Origin: Streptomyces meridianus
GTDB lineage: Bacteria > Actinomycetota > Actinomycetes > Streptomycetales > Streptomycetaceae
Direction of reading: 5' to 3'
NCBI RefSeq assembly: GCF_023703325.1
Contig: NZ_JAMQGM010000015.1
Coordinates: 1 to 64,000, forward strand
Length of the DNA stretch: 64,000 bases
The translations under genes were made by a program, and so were the position numbers. Shown one piece after another: positions 8,220 to 17,421 of the stretch. The notes beneath the pieces are model-generated. The model had not been told where the DNA came from. It did no database searches and saw nothing but the letters and a program-made list of their open reading frames with translations. The first letter of the stretch is position 1. Each line of letters begins with the position of its first letter.

Positions 8220-9128
8220 ATGTCCGAACCGACCGGTGCCGCCCGCCGTCGCGGGCCCTTCCAGGTCGGGGACCAGGTCCAGCTCACCGACCCCAAGGGA
8301 CGTCACTACACCTTCACGCTCGAAGCCGGGAAGAGCTTCCACACCCACAAGGGTGCCTTCCCGCACGACGAGCTGATCGGTGCTCCCGAGGGCAGTGTTG
8401 TGCGTACCACGGGGAACGTCGCCTATCTCGCGCTGCGTCCCCTGCTCCCCGACTACGTCCTGTCCATGCCCCGCGGTGCCGCCGTGGTCTACCCCAAGGA
8501 CGCGGGGCAGATCCTGGCGATGGCCGATATCTTCCCCGGTGCCCGCGTCGTCGAGGCGGGAGTGGGCTCGGGTTCACTCAGCACGTTCCTGCTGAGGGCC
8601 GTGGGCGACCAGGGCATGCTGCACTCCTACGAGCGCCGCGCGGACTTCGCCGAGATCGCCGCGCAGAACGTCCGTCGCTACTTCGGGGCCGAGCACCCCG
8701 CATGGCAGCTGACCGTCGGCGACCTCCAGGACAACCTGTCCGACACCGACGTCGACCGCGTCATCCTCGACATGCTCGCCCCCTGGGAGTGCCTGGACGC
8801 CGTGTCCAAGGCGTTGGTGCCCGGCGGCATCCTCTGCGCGTACGTGGCCACCACCACGCAGCTGGCGCGCACCGTCGAGGAGATCCGCGAGCACGGCACG
8901 TTCAACGAGCCGACGGCCTGGGAGTCCATGGTCCGGACCTGGCACGTCGAAGGACTCGCGGTCCGCCCGGACCACCGCATGATCGGCCACACCGGATTCC
9001 TGCTCACCGCCCGACGCCTCGCGGACGGCGTGGAGCCTCCGCTGCGCCGCCGCCGGCCCGCCAAGGGCGCCTACGGCGAGGACTACTCCGGTCCCGGCGC
9101 GTCGTCCGGCTCCGGCGGACGCGGCTGA
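8220..9128 (+). CDS. trmI: tRNA (adenine-58 N1)-methyltransferase TrmI
   Basis: A 302-residue SAM-dependent methyltransferase that makes m1A58 in the T-loop of tRNA. The N-terminal small domain (residues ~10-80, RRGPFQVGDQVQL) is followed by the Rossmann core with SAM motif VVEAGVGSGSLS near residue 110 and the catalytic-region motif LDMLAPWECL. The C-terminal ~25 residues are a basic/glycine-rich tail seen in streptomycete versions. In actinobacteria trmI is regularly found upstream of the proteasome ATPase, as here. There is no ribosome site; a -10 hexamer ends six bases before ATG. Confidence 0.95.
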   Translation: MSEPTGAARRRGPFQVGDQVQLTDPKGRHYTFTLEAGKSFHTHKGAFPHDELIGAPEGSVVRTTGNVAYLALRPLLPDYVLSMPRGAAVVYPKDAGQILAMADIFPGARVVEAGVGSGSLSTFLLRAVGDQGMLHSYERRADFAEIAAQNVRRYFGAEHPAWQLTVGDLQDNLSDTDVDRVILDMLAPWECLDAVSKALVPGGILCAYVATTTQLARTVEEIREHGTFNEPTAWESMVRTWHVEGLAVRPDHRMIGHTGFLLTARRLADGVEPPLRRRRPAKGAYGEDYSGPGASSGSGGRG

Positions 9129-9313
9129 GCCGCCACCACAACGCACGGGCGCCGCTGCCGACTTCCCCTGCCGGGGCGGTCGGCCGTCGCCGTTCCGGAA
9201 GGCGCGCGGTACGGGTTCCCGCCACACCGGACCCGGGCGTTCCGGCCCGATGTGACGTGTGACACGATGCTGGCCGCCCCCTTTCGGTTCCCCCCTCGCA
9301 GGAGACTCTCCGC

Positions 9314-9934
9314 GTGCAGCATCCGGCAGGCTCTGTGTCCGCTCCGCCGTCCTCCGACGCCTCCGGTGCGGCGCCCCCGCACCACAGCAGCCGTCCGGTG
9401 CACTGGGTGGTCACGACCGTCGCTGTCGCGGCCGTGCTGGGCGCATCGGCCCTGGTCCGGCCGTCGGCCGCGACAGCGGGACCGCCCCGGCCCTCGGACG
9501 GGGATCCGGCCGCCTCGCGGCCAATGGGTGCCCCGGACCCGGGGAAGGCGCATTTCCCCGTGAAGTGCGGTCGGGCCGGGGCGGACGTCCTGGAGGAGGG
9601 GTCGGCCGACCTGGACGGGGACGGCCGGCCCGAGACCGTCGCCGTCGTGCGCTGCCACAGCGGGATGGGGACGCCGCCGAGCGGGATCTACGTCCTCGCG
9701 CAGGGGACCGGCGACGACGGCGAGCCACGCGTCGTGGAGACGCTGCTCGATCCCGGGGAGGGGATCAACGTCGGGGAGTTCGCTGTCGGCGGACGTACGG
9801 TCTCGGCAACGCTCCTCGGCTATTCCTCGCCGGACGTGCCGCGCTGCTGCCCGGACCGGAAGCGGCGGGTCAAGTGGCAGTGGTCCGACGGCAAGTTCGT
9901 GCTGACGGCGCTGCCGGTGCCGGGCAGCGTCTGA
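9314..9934 (+). CDS. Predicted secreted or membrane-anchored protein of unknown function
   Basis: I do not recognise a family. The 206-residue protein has a short polar N-terminus, one hydrophobic segment at about residues 29-50 (HWVVTTVAVAAVLGASALV) and then an extracellular domain rich in Gly/Asp/Pro. The segment LEEGSADLDGDGRPETVAVVRC resembles an FG-GAP/EF-hand-like D-x-D-x-D-G loop, and there are paired cysteines (VKCG..VVRCHSG..RCCPDR) that could form disulfides. The GTG start has CAGGAG 13-8 bases upstream. It ends four bases before the stop codon of the convergent ferredoxin gene, leaving no room for a terminator between them. Confidence 0.75.
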   Translation: MQHPAGSVSAPPSSDASGAAPPHHSSRPVHWVVTTVAVAAVLGASALVRPSAATAGPPRPSDGDPAASRPMGAPDPGKAHFPVKCGRAGADVLEEGSADLDGDGRPETVAVVRCHSGMGTPPSGIYVLAQGTGDDGEPRVVETLLDPGEGINVGEFAVGGRTVSATLLGYSSPDVPRCCPDRKRRVKWQWSDGKFVLTALPVPGSV

Positions 9935-9938
9935 CCCG

Positions 9939-10262
9939 TCACCCGGCGTCGGGGCCGTACACCTCGACCCTGTCCGAGACGCGGCGGACGTGGATGCAGT
10001 CGCCGGGGCACTCCTTTGCGGAGTCGACGACGTCGTTCAGCAGCGGAAGCGGCACCGGCGTGGTGGCGCCGGGCTCCGCGAGCAGCTCGTCGTCGGAGCC
10101 CTTCACGTAGGCCAGCCCGTCGATATCGAGCTCGAAGACCTCGGGTGCGTACTGGGCGCAGATCCCGTCGCCGGTGCACAGGTCCTGGTCGATCCAGACC
10201 TCGAGCTCCTCGGGTGCCGTGTCCGCGCTCGTCGCAACGGGGGCCTCGTTCTGCACGGTCAT
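9939..10262 (-). CDS. Single-cluster ferredoxin, [3Fe-4S] type
   Basis: A 107-residue ferredoxin. Cluster ligands are visible as Cys29 and Cys35 (CTGDGIC, where Asp32 occupies the position of the missing ligand) and Cys85-Pro (CPGDCI, Cys89 following). The C-x5-C...CP pattern is that of [3Fe-4S] or convertible ferredoxins which pass electrons to cytochrome P450s. The ATG at 10262 was chosen over a frame extending to 10460, because the extension lacks ferredoxin similarity and would cover the arc promoter. It is divergent from arc; ferredoxin genes beside the proteasome ATPase are common in actinomycetes, but no functional tie is shown. Confidence 0.9.
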   Translation of the reverse strand: MTVQNEAPVATSADTAPEELEVWIDQDLCTGDGICAQYAPEVFELDIDGLAYVKGSDDELLAEPGATTPVPLPLLNDVVDSAKECPGDCIHVRRVSDRVEVYGPDAG

Positions 10263-10447
10263 CTCGCCTGCCGTTTCCTGCGCGTGTGAACCAATTGCTG
10301 CCAGCACTGACGGGTGTTGACCGCTTCGACGATACAACCGGTCGCCCTCCGATGTTGTCGGGCGTACCTCTACGGGGTATCTCACTGGCACGAGCACCGT
10401 CCAGGGGTGAAGATCGGACACACCCCGCGGTGTTTGTGATCTAGGGG

Positions 10448-10475
10448 TTTCAACCCGCACCGGCCCAGGTAGGGT
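10448..10475 (+). promoter_or_regulatory. Candidate arc promoter
   Basis: TTTCAA (10448-10453) and TAGGGT (10470-10475) with a 16-base spacer lie upstream of arc. This gives a leader of about 30 bases. The -10 matches the TAGGGT boxes of pup and prcB further along. Confidence 0.4.
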
Positions 10476-10513
10476 CAGGAAGCGTCCAGCTCCCCTTGGA
10501 GGAGGTGAGGACC

Positions 10514-12280
10514 GTGGCAGCCCACGACGATGACACCAACCGCGGCTTCCGGCCCGGGCGAGGGTCCGACGACCCCGCCGGCCAGGTTGCCTATCTCGAG
10601 CAGGAGATCGCCGTCCTGCGGCGCAAGCTCGCCGACTCGCCGCGTCACACGAGGATTCTCGAAGAGCGGATCGTCGAGCTGCAGACGAATCTGGCCGGTG
10701 TGTCGGCTCAGAACGAGCGGCTCGCCAACACGCTCCGTGAGGCCCGGGACCAGATCGTGGCGCTCAAGGAGGAAGTCGACCGGCTCGCGCAGCCGCCGGC
10801 GGGCTTCGGCGTGTTCCTGCAGGCGAGCGACGACGGCACCGCCGACATCTTCACCGGGGGGCGCAAGCTCCGGGTGAACGTCAGCCCCAGTGTCTCCCTC
10901 GAGGACCTCCGGCGCGGCCAGGAGGTCATGCTCAACGAGGCGCTCAACGTGGTCGAGGCCATGGAGTTCGAGCGCGCCGGGGACATCGTCACCCTCAAGG
11001 AGATCCTCGAGGACGGCGAACGCGCCCTGGTGATCGGGCACACCGACGAGGAGCGGGTGGTGCGGCTCGCCGAGCCGCTGCTGAACACCACGCTGCGCGC
11101 CGGGGACGCCCTGCTGCTCGAACCCCGTTCCGGCTACGTCTACGAGGTCGTGCCCAAGAGCGAGGTCGAAGAGCTGGTCCTGGAAGAGGTTCCGGACATC
11201 GATTACGACAGGATCGGCGGTCTGGGCAACCAGATCGAGCAGATCCGGGACGCGGTCGAGCTCCCGTACCTGTACCCGGACCTGTTCAAGGAGCACGAAC
11301 TGCGGCCGCCGAAGGGCGTTCTGCTCTACGGCCCGCCCGGTTGCGGCAAGACGCTCATCGCCAAGGCGGTGGCCAATTCCCTTGCCAAGAAGGTCGCGGA
11401 GGTGACCGGCCGGCCCGCGGGCAAGAGCTACTTCCTGAACATCAAGGGCCCCGAACTCCTCAACAAGTACGTGGGCGAGACCGAGCGGCACATCCGTCTG
11501 GTCTTCCAGCGCGCGCGGGAGAAGGCGAGCGAGGGGACCCCGGTCATCGTCTTCTTCGACGAGATGGAATCGCTCTTCCGCACCCGCGGCTCGGGCGTCA
11601 GCTCGGACGTGGAGAACACCATCGTCCCCCAGCTGCTCGCGGAGATCGACGGTGTCGAGGGCCTCGAGAACGTCATCGTGATCGGAGCCTCCAACCGCGA
11701 GGACATGATCGACCCCGCCATCCTGCGGCCCGGCCGGCTCGATGTGAAGATCAAGATCGAGCGTCCGGACGCGGAGGCGGCCAAGGACATCTTCGCGAAG
11801 TACCTCAAGCCGACGCTTCCGCTCCACTCGGACGACCTGACCGAGCACCGGGGATCGCCGGAAGCGGCCGTCGACGGCATGATCCAGTCCGTCGTCGAGC
11901 AGATGTACGCCGAGTCCGAGGAGAACCGCTTCCTCGAGGTGACGTACGCCAACGGCGACAAGGAAGTCCTCTACTTCAAGGACTTCAACTCCGGCGCAAT
12001 GATCCAGAACATTGTGGACCGGGCGAAGAAGATGGCCATCAAGGCATTCCTCGACCACAACCAGAAGGGTCTGCGGGTCTCCCATCTGCTCGCCGCGTGT
12101 GTGGACGAGTTCAAGGAGAACGAGGACCTTCCGAACACCACCAACCCGGACGACTGGGCCCGGATTTCCGGAAAGAAGGGCGAGCGGATCGTATTCATCC
12201 GCACGCTCGTCACCGGAAAGCAGGGGGCGGACACCGGACGTTCCATCGACACGGTGGCGAACACCGGTCAGTACCTGTAA
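10514..12280 (+). CDS. arc: Proteasome-activating AAA ATPase ARC (Mpa)
   Basis: A 588-residue hexameric ATPase that captures pupylated proteins, unfolds them and threads them into the 20S proteasome. An N-terminal coiled coil (~residues 15-80) binds Pup, then come tandem OB domains (~80-230) and one AAA module with Walker A GPPGCGKT at 273-280 and Walker B FFDE ending Asp349-Glu350. The C-terminus is GQYL; the penultimate Tyr is the docking signal that opens the proteasome gate. The GTG at 10514 is preferred, with GGAGGTGAGG just upstream; a TTG at 10496 would place the ribosome site inside the gene. Confidence 0.97.
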   Translation: MAAHDDDTNRGFRPGRGSDDPAGQVAYLEQEIAVLRRKLADSPRHTRILEERIVELQTNLAGVSAQNERLANTLREARDQIVALKEEVDRLAQPPAGFGVFLQASDDGTADIFTGGRKLRVNVSPSVSLEDLRRGQEVMLNEALNVVEAMEFERAGDIVTLKEILEDGERALVIGHTDEERVVRLAEPLLNTTLRAGDALLLEPRSGYVYEVVPKSEVEELVLEEVPDIDYDRIGGLGNQIEQIRDAVELPYLYPDLFKEHELRPPKGVLLYGPPGCGKTLIAKAVANSLAKKVAEVTGRPAGKSYFLNIKGPELLNKYVGETERHIRLVFQRAREKASEGTPVIVFFDEMESLFRTRGSGVSSDVENTIVPQLLAEIDGVEGLENVIVIGASNREDMIDPAILRPGRLDVKIKIERPDAEAAKDIFAKYLKPTLPLHSDDLTEHRGSPEAAVDGMIQSVVEQMYAESEENRFLEVTYANGDKEVLYFKDFNSGAMIQNIVDRAKKMAIKAFLDHNQKGLRVSHLLAACVDEFKENEDLPNTTNPDDWARISGKKGERIVFIRTLVTGKQGADTGRSIDTVANTGQYL

Positions 12281-12510
12281 AAGGCGGGCCGGCTGCGGGC
12301 GCCCTCGTTATCTCTCCGCTCTCGGCGGGGGAGGGCGTCCGCGGTCGTTGCTTTGCTGGAAAGATCTCCCCGCCGAGGCAAAGCCGTTTAGGCTTTCGGT
12401 ACCGCCCGGACGCGCTGTGCGGGGACGGGACGAGTACCCGCACGTGCCGCGGCGAAAAGGCGGTACTTGAGCTTCGACCCGGCCGGGGCGGAGCCGGCAA
12501 GGAGGGCCGC

Positions 12511-14022
12511 ATGACCGTACGGCGAGTAATGGGAATCGAGACGGAGTACGGAATCTCCGTCCCCGGTCACCCGAACGCCAATGCCATGCTCACCTCGTCC
12601 CAGATCGTCAATGCCTACGCGGCGGCGATGCACCGGGCTCGCCGGGCCCGCTGGGACTTCGAGGAAGAGAATCCGCTCCGGGACGCCCGCGGATTCGACC
12701 TCGCCCGTGAGACCGCGGACGCCAGTCAGCTCACCGACGAGGACATCGGCCTCGCCAACGTGATCCTCACCAACGGCGCCCGGCTCTACGTGGACCATGC
12801 CCACCCCGAGTACAGCTCGCCGGAGGTGACCAATCCGCGGGACGCCGTGCTGTGGGACAAGGCCGGCGAGCGGATCATGGCGGAGGCCGCCGAGCGTGCG
12901 GGACAGCTGCCCGGCGCCCAGCCGATCCACCTCTACAAGAACAACACCGACAACAAGGGCGCCTCCTACGGCACCCACGAGAACTATCTGATGAAGCGGG
13001 AGACCCCTTTCTCGGACATCGTGCGGCACCTGACGCCCTTCTTCGTCTCCCGCCAGGTCGTCGCCGGAGCCGGCCGGGTGGGCCTGGGCCAGGACGGCCA
13101 CGAGCACGGGTTCCAGATCAGCCAGCGGGCGGACTACTTCGAGGTCGAGGTCGGTCTGGAGACGACGCTCAAGCGGCCGATCATCAACACCCGGGACGAA
13201 CCGCACTCCGATGCCGAGAAGTACCGGCGACTGCACGTGATCATCGGTGACGCCAACCTCTCCGAGCTGTCCACCTACCTCAAGCTCGGCACCACGGCCC
13301 TGGTGCTGTCCATGATCGAGGACGGTTTCATCACCGTCGATCTGGCCGTCGACCAGCCCGTTCGGACCCTGCACGAGGTCTCTCACGACCCGTCCCTGGA
13401 GCACCTGGTCACCTTGCGCAGCGGGCGGACTCTCACCGCGGTGCAGCTGCAGATGGAGTACTTCGAGCTGGCGCGGAAGTACGTCGAGAACCGGTTCGGC
13501 ATGGACGCCGACGAGCAGACCAAGGACGTCCTGAACCGGTGGGAGGACGTGCTGAACCGGCTCGAGAACGACCCGATGAGCCTGGCCGGCGAGCTGGACT
13601 GGGTCGCGAAGAAGGAGATCCTCGAGGGCTACCGCCGCCGCGACGGCCTGGGCTGGGACGCCGCCCGGCTTCACCTGGTGGACCTGCAGTACGCCGACGT
13701 GCGGCCCGACAAGGGGCTGTACAACCGGCTGGCGGCCCGCGGCCGGATGCGTCGCCTGGTGGACGACGAGGACGTCATGGCCGCGCGTACCGAGCCTCCG
13801 GCAGACACCAGGGCCTATTTCCGGGGCCGCTGCCTGGACAAGTACGCGGACGACGTTGCCGCCGCCTCCTGGGATTCGGTGATCTTCGACCTGCCGGGAC
13901 ACGACTCGCTCCAGCGCGTTCCCACACTGGAGCCCCTGCGCGGCACACGTGATCACGTCAAGACCCTGCTCGACCGCTGCCGAACCGCGGAGGAGCTGGT
14001 CCAGGTGCTGTCCGGAGGCTGA
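12511..14022 (+). CDS. dop: Depupylase/deamidase of Pup
   Basis: A 503-residue glutamine-synthetase-fold enzyme. It deamidates the C-terminal Gln of Pup to Glu and removes Pup from substrates. It is distinguished from PafA by the Dop loop ([19 protein letters not shown], residues ~44-65). The nucleophilic Asp95 lies in [18 protein letters not shown], and the ATP/Mg residues begin with GIETEYG at 8-14. ATG at 12511 has GGAGG ten bases upstream. It precedes pup, whose product ends in Gln and so needs this deamidation. Confidence 0.96.
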   Translation: MTVRRVMGIETEYGISVPGHPNANAMLTSSQIVNAYAAAMHRARRARWDFEEENPLRDARGFDLARETADASQLTDEDIGLANVILTNGARLYVDHAHPEYSSPEVTNPRDAVLWDKAGERIMAEAAERAGQLPGAQPIHLYKNNTDNKGASYGTHENYLMKRETPFSDIVRHLTPFFVSRQVVAGAGRVGLGQDGHEHGFQISQRADYFEVEVGLETTLKRPIINTRDEPHSDAEKYRRLHVIIGDANLSELSTYLKLGTTALVLSMIEDGFITVDLAVDQPVRTLHEVSHDPSLEHLVTLRSGRTLTAVQLQMEYFELARKYVENRFGMDADEQTKDVLNRWEDVLNRLENDPMSLAGELDWVAKKEILEGYRRRDGLGWDAARLHLVDLQYADVRPDKGLYNRLAARGRMRRLVDDEDVMAARTEPPADTRAYFRGRCLDKYADDVAAASWDSVIFDLPGHDSLQRVPTLEPLRGTRDHVKTLLDRCRTAEELVQVLSGG

Positions 14023-14100
14023 AAAGCAGTGGGAACGGGAATCATCGAGATGGCTTCCTGGCGTTGCAGGAAGTGCAGGGCCGATGTCGGACCCGGCTTG

Positions 14101-14106
14101 TAGGGT
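14101..14106 (+). promoter_or_regulatory. -10 box upstream of pup
   Basis: TAGGGT matches TANNNT and would start transcription near 14113, giving pup a leader of ~45 bases. It is separate from dop, which ends at 14022. The -35 region is not obvious. Confidence 0.45.
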
Positions 14107-14156
14107 CTGATCTTGACGGATGAACCAATGCGGGCGAACCGAGCGGGGTGAGGTAG

Positions 14157-14375
14157 ATGGCGACCAAGGACACCGGCGGCGGTCAGCAGAAGGCGACGCG
14201 TTCCACCGAGGAGGTCGAGGAGACCGCCCAGGACGCGCAGGCCTCGGAGGACCTCAAGGAGCGCCAGGAGAAGCTGTCGGACGACGTCGACTCCGTCCTG
14301 GACGAGATCGACGACGTCCTGGAGGAGAACGCCGAGGACTTCGTGCGTTCCTTCGTCCAGAAGGGCGGGCAGTAG
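14157..14375 (+). CDS. pup: Prokaryotic ubiquitin-like protein Pup
   Basis: A 72-residue, charged, intrinsically disordered protein ending in Gly-Gly-Gln. The C-terminal Gln must be deamidated by Dop before PafA can join it to substrate lysines. The central part (EDLKERQEKLSDDVDSVLDEID) is the region that becomes helical on the ARC coiled coil. GGGGTGAGGTAG provides the ribosome site. A very strong hairpin lies directly downstream, so Pup may be made in excess over the proteasome subunits. Confidence 0.98.
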   Translation: MATKDTGGGQQKATRSTEEVEETAQDAQASEDLKERQEKLSDDVDSVLDEIDDVLEENAEDFVRSFVQKGGQ

Positions 14376-14381
14376 GGCCGT

Positions 14382-14430
14382 TCATCCGTCCTGTGTCCCC
14401 CCGCTCGGGAGGGGGACACAGGACGGATGA
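14382..14430 (+). terminator. 20-bp perfect hairpin between pup and prcB
   Basis: Arms 14382-14401 and 14411-14430 are perfectly complementary over 20 bp with a 9-base loop. It begins seven bases after the pup stop. It should end or strongly attenuate pup transcripts; a new -10 box follows it. Confidence 0.85.
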
Positions 14431-14447
14431 CCTTTCCTGGCCATGGG

Positions 14448-14453
14448 TAGGGT
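14448..14453 (+). promoter_or_regulatory. -10 box upstream of prcB
   Basis: TAGGGT lies 18 bases after the hairpin and about 37 bases before the prcB GTG, so prcBA probably has its own promoter. The same hexamer precedes pup. Confidence 0.45.
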
Positions 14454-14489
14454 CCGTGCTGTATTCCAAGATCTTCCGGAAGGAAACGC

Positions 14490-15335
14490 GTGGAAGCCAA
14501 CACTCGTAACACCGGGCGTCTGCCGGCCGCCTTCCTGACCCCCGGTTCGTCGTCGTTCCTGGACTTCCTGTCCGACCATTCACCGGAGCTGCTGCCCGGG
14601 AACCGGTCTCTGCCACCGGTCCGGGGCGCAGTCGAGGCGCCGCACGGAACCACGATCGTCGCGGCCACCTTCGCCGGGGGTGTCGTCCTGGCCGGTGACC
14701 GCAGGGCGACCATGGGCAACGTGATCGCACAGCGCGACATCGAGAAGGTTTTCCCGGCCGACGAGTACTCGGCCGTGGGCATCGCCGGCACGGCCGGGCT
14801 GGCCGTCGAGATGGTCAAGCTCTTCCAGCTGGAGCTGGAGCACTTCGAGAAGGTCGAGGGCACCCAACTGTCGCTGGAGGGCAAGGCTAACCGGCTCTCC
14901 ACCATGATCCGGGGGAACCTCGGTATGGCCCTCCAGGGGCTCGCGGTGGTTCCGCTGTTCGCCGGCTGGGACGTCGACCGGGAGAAGGGGAGGATCTTCT
15001 CGTACGACGTCACCGGCGGGCGCTCCGAGGAGCGGGGATTCGCTGCAACCGGCTCGGGTTCGGTGTTCGCCCGGGGCGCGCTCAAGAAGCTCTACCGCGC
15101 CGGTCTCACCGAGGAGCAGGCTGTAACCCTCGTCGTTCAGGCGCTCTACGACGCGGCCGACGACGACTCGGCGACGGGCGGTCCCGACCTGGCCCGCCGG
15201 ATCTACCCCGTCGTCACGGTCGTCAGCGATGAGGGCTTCCGCAGGCTTACCGATGCCGAGGCATCGGAGACCGCACGCGCCATCCACGAGCGGCGGCTCG
15301 AGGAGCCCGACGGCCCCCGAGCCTCCCTCCTGTGA
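14490..15335 (+). CDS. prcB: 20S proteasome beta subunit, propeptide-bearing
   Basis: A 281-residue precursor of the catalytic beta subunit. A 53-residue propeptide is removed autocatalytically at [11 protein letters not shown], exposing Thr54 as the N-terminal nucleophile. Other active-site landmarks are GDRRATMG (Asp and Lys-region residues) and TGSGS near the C-terminal third. Fourteen copies form the two inner rings. GTG at 14490 has AAGGA six bases upstream. The stop lies 64 bases before prcA, and the two genes form an operon. Confidence 0.97.
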   Translation: MEANTRNTGRLPAAFLTPGSSSFLDFLSDHSPELLPGNRSLPPVRGAVEAPHGTTIVAATFAGGVVLAGDRRATMGNVIAQRDIEKVFPADEYSAVGIAGTAGLAVEMVKLFQLELEHFEKVEGTQLSLEGKANRLSTMIRGNLGMALQGLAVVPLFAGWDVDREKGRIFSYDVTGGRSEERGFAATGSGSVFARGALKKLYRAGLTEEQAVTLVVQALYDAADDDSATGGPDLARRIYPVVTVVSDEGFRRLTDAEASETARAIHERRLEEPDGPRASLL

Positions 15336-15399
15336 CGGAAGGGTCCGGGGAATGCACGCGACCATGACAGAGACTTCGGAAGAGAAGGACGGATAGCCG

Positions 15400-16167
15400 G
15401 TGTCGACGCCGTTCTACGTATCACCCCAGCAGGCCATGGCCGACCGTGCCGAATACGCCCGCAAGGGCATCGCGCGCGGCCGGAGTCTCGTCGTACTGCA
15501 GTACACCGACGGCATCGTCTTCGTCGGCGAGAACCCGTCCCGGGCCCTGCACAAGTTCAGTGAGATCTACGACCGCATCGCGTTCGCCGCGGCAGGCAAG
15601 TACAACGAGTACGAGAACCTGCGGATCGGCGGCGTCCGCTACGCCGACCTGCGTGGATACACGTACGACCGGGAGGACGTCACCGCCCGCGGCCTCGCCA
15701 ACGTCTACGCGCAGACGCTGGGCACGATCTTCTCCAGCGCCGGCGAGAAGCCGTACGAGGTCGAGCTGGTCGTCGCCGAAGTGGGCACGGTGCCGGAGGA
15801 GGACCAGATCTACCGGCTGCCGCACGACGGCTCGATCGTCGACGAGCACGGCTCAGTCGCGGTCGGCGGCAGCGCCGAGCAGATCAGCAGCTACCTCGAC
15901 CAGCGGCACCGTGACGGCATGACACTGGCCGAGGCCGTCGAACTGGCGGTCCAGTCCCTGTCGCGGGACACCAACGGCGGTGAGCGGCGGCTCTCGGCCG
16001 ACCAGCTGGAGGTCGCGGTCCTCGATCGCACCCGCCCCCAGAAGCGCAAGTTCAAGCGCATCGTCGGCAGCCGGCTGGCGCGTCTGCTCGAGGGCGACTC
16101 CGCACCCGAGCCGGCCGCGGAAGAGGACGGCACCGGTACCGCTGCGGACGCGGACACCGAGGAGTAG
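15400..16167 (+). CDS. prcA: 20S proteasome alpha subunit
   Basis: A 255-residue alpha subunit forming the outer rings. The N-terminal segment [20 protein letters not shown] is the gate peptide and H0 helix that closes the pore and is displaced by ARC docking. Conserved core stretches are [30 protein letters not shown] and GYTYDREDV. The C-terminus is a long acidic tail. It lacks a catalytic Thr, as alpha subunits do. It is co-transcribed with prcB and ends at a bidirectional hairpin facing the LacI-type gene. Confidence 0.96.
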   Translation: MSTPFYVSPQQAMADRAEYARKGIARGRSLVVLQYTDGIVFVGENPSRALHKFSEIYDRIAFAAAGKYNEYENLRIGGVRYADLRGYTYDREDVTARGLANVYAQTLGTIFSSAGEKPYEVELVVAEVGTVPEEDQIYRLPHDGSIVDEHGSVAVGGSAEQISSYLDQRHRDGMTLAEAVELAVQSLSRDTNGGERRLSADQLEVAVLDRTRPQKRKFKRIVGSRLARLLEGDSAPEPAAEEDGTGTAADADTEE

Positions 16168-16177
16168 GAACCGGAGA

Positions 16178-16218
16178 CGCTGCCGCCGTCCTCGGCACTG
16201 CCGGGACCGGCGGCAGCG
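16178..16218. terminator. Hairpin between prcA and the convergent regulator
   Basis: CGCTGCCGCCG (16178-16188) and CGGCGGCAGCG (16208-16218) pair perfectly over 11 bp with a 19-base loop, in the 55-base gap between convergent genes. Confidence 0.6.
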
Positions 16219-16222
16219 CCGG

Positions 16223-17284
16223 TCAGCGGACGCCCGGGGCGGCCGTCGACCCGCGCACCACCAGCTCGACGGGCAGGTCCGCCGTGGCCACGGGACGGCC
16301 GTCGAGCACGCTCAGCAGCGCCGACATGCCCTGGGCACCGACCTGTTCGGCGGGCAGCCGGACCGTGGTCAGTTCCGGTTCCACGGCGGTCGCCAGCGCC
16401 AGGTCGTCGAACCCCGTGACCGACAGGTCCTCGGGTACCGCGAGCCCCAGGCGACGAGCGGCCTTGCACGCGCCTGCGGCCAGAATGTCGTCGTCGCAGA
16501 CCACGGCCGTGGGCCGGCGGCCACTGGCCCTCAGGGCGCCTTCCGCGGAGCGGCGGGCCTCGTCGACACCGAGTGCGGCCGTCACCGTGCTCAGCTCGGT
16601 GCCCGGCACTGCGCCCACGGCCTCCCGGAGCGCACGGGCGCGCTTCCGGAAGGTCCAGGAGTCCACCGCCGAGGCGAGATGGAGGAACCGCCGGTGGCCG
16701 AGCGCGAGCAGGTGCCGGGCCGTCTCCCGCATGCCCCCGGCGATGTCGAGATTCACGGTGGCCGCGGCGTCGGTGTCCTCGGGATCGCTGTCCAGCATCA
16801 CCAGTGGGAGCCCGCCGCCGCGCAGGGCGGTCAGCGCCCGGGCAGCCATGGACGAGGCGATCACCCCGTCCAGAGCCGCCCGGGCGGAGTCGAACGGGCC
16901 CCGCGCCGGGCCGACGCCCTCCGGTGAGGGGTAGAGGACCACCCCGAAGCCGTTGTCGGCCGCCACCTGCGAGGCACCCGCGTGGACACGGGCGAAGTAC
17001 TCGTTGGTCAGCGCGGGGACGACCAGCAGCGCTGTCCGCGTCCGTCCCAGACGCAGGCTCCGTGCCGCAAGGTTGGGCCGGTAGCCCAGCTCTTGCGCCG
17101 CTGAGCGCACGGCTTCCGCCGTGCGCTCCGAGACCCGTCCGCGCCACTTGTCGCCGAGGACCAGCGACACGGTCGCCTGGGAGACGCCGGCCCGGCTCGC
17201 CACGTCCCTGCTGGTCGGGCGTGCGGCGCGGGGGCGGCCTTCCCCTGCCGGGGCGCCACCGCGGGAGCCGGACGGTCCTGCCAC
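16223..17284 (-). CDS. LacI/GalR-family transcriptional regulator
   Basis: A 353-residue repressor from the GTG at 17284. Residues ~24-70 form the LacI helix-turn-helix and hinge helix (TSRDVASRAGVSQATVSLVL..ELGYRPN). A periplasmic-binding-protein-like sensor domain follows (LLVVPALTNEYFARV, VVCDDDILAAGACKAARRLG, VTGFDD). The ligand is probably a sugar or nucleoside, unknown here. The longer frame to 17455 would run across a near-perfect 18-bp palindrome in the intergenic region, so the shorter start is preferred. It is divergent from an MFS transporter and the pair is nested between prcA and pafA. Confidence 0.9.
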   Translation of the reverse strand: MAGPSGSRGGAPAGEGRPRAARPTSRDVASRAGVSQATVSLVLGDKWRGRVSERTAEAVRSAAQELGYRPNLAARSLRLGRTRTALLVVPALTNEYFARVHAGASQVAADNGFGVVLYPSPEGVGPARGPFDSARAALDGVIASSMAARALTALRGGGLPLVMLDSDPEDTDAAATVNLDIAGGMRETARHLLALGHRRFLHLASAVDSWTFRKRARALREAVGAVPGTELSTVTAALGVDEARRSAEGALRASGRRPTAVVCDDDILAAGACKAARRLGLAVPEDLSVTGFDDLALATAVEPELTTVRLPAEQVGAQGMSALLSVLDGRPVATADLPVELVVRGSTAAPGVR

Positions 17285-17369
17285 GGTCTCTCGCCGCCTC
17301 TCTCGGTGCGCTCCGGCCGTCCGCTCGATGGACCTGCCGACAGCCGACATGGTACGGATTGGTGCGCAG

Positions 17370-17387
17370 ACGTTATACGTAAAACGT
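17370..17387. promoter_or_regulatory. Probable LacI-type operator, 18-bp palindrome
   Basis: ACGTTATACGTAAAACGT is palindromic at 16 of 18 positions with the central C|G typical of LacI/GalR operators. It lies 83 bases upstream of the regulator start and 34 bases upstream of the transporter start, where it could control both. Confidence 0.65.
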
Positions 17388-17421
17388 GATGGCCCCCGAG
17401 GGCCGGGAGCAAGGGGCGACG

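Noticed and set aside
12281..12510. Small RNA or extra gene between arc and dop
   Set aside because: The 230-base gap shows no good hairpin-promoter pair and no supported frame; left as spacer.
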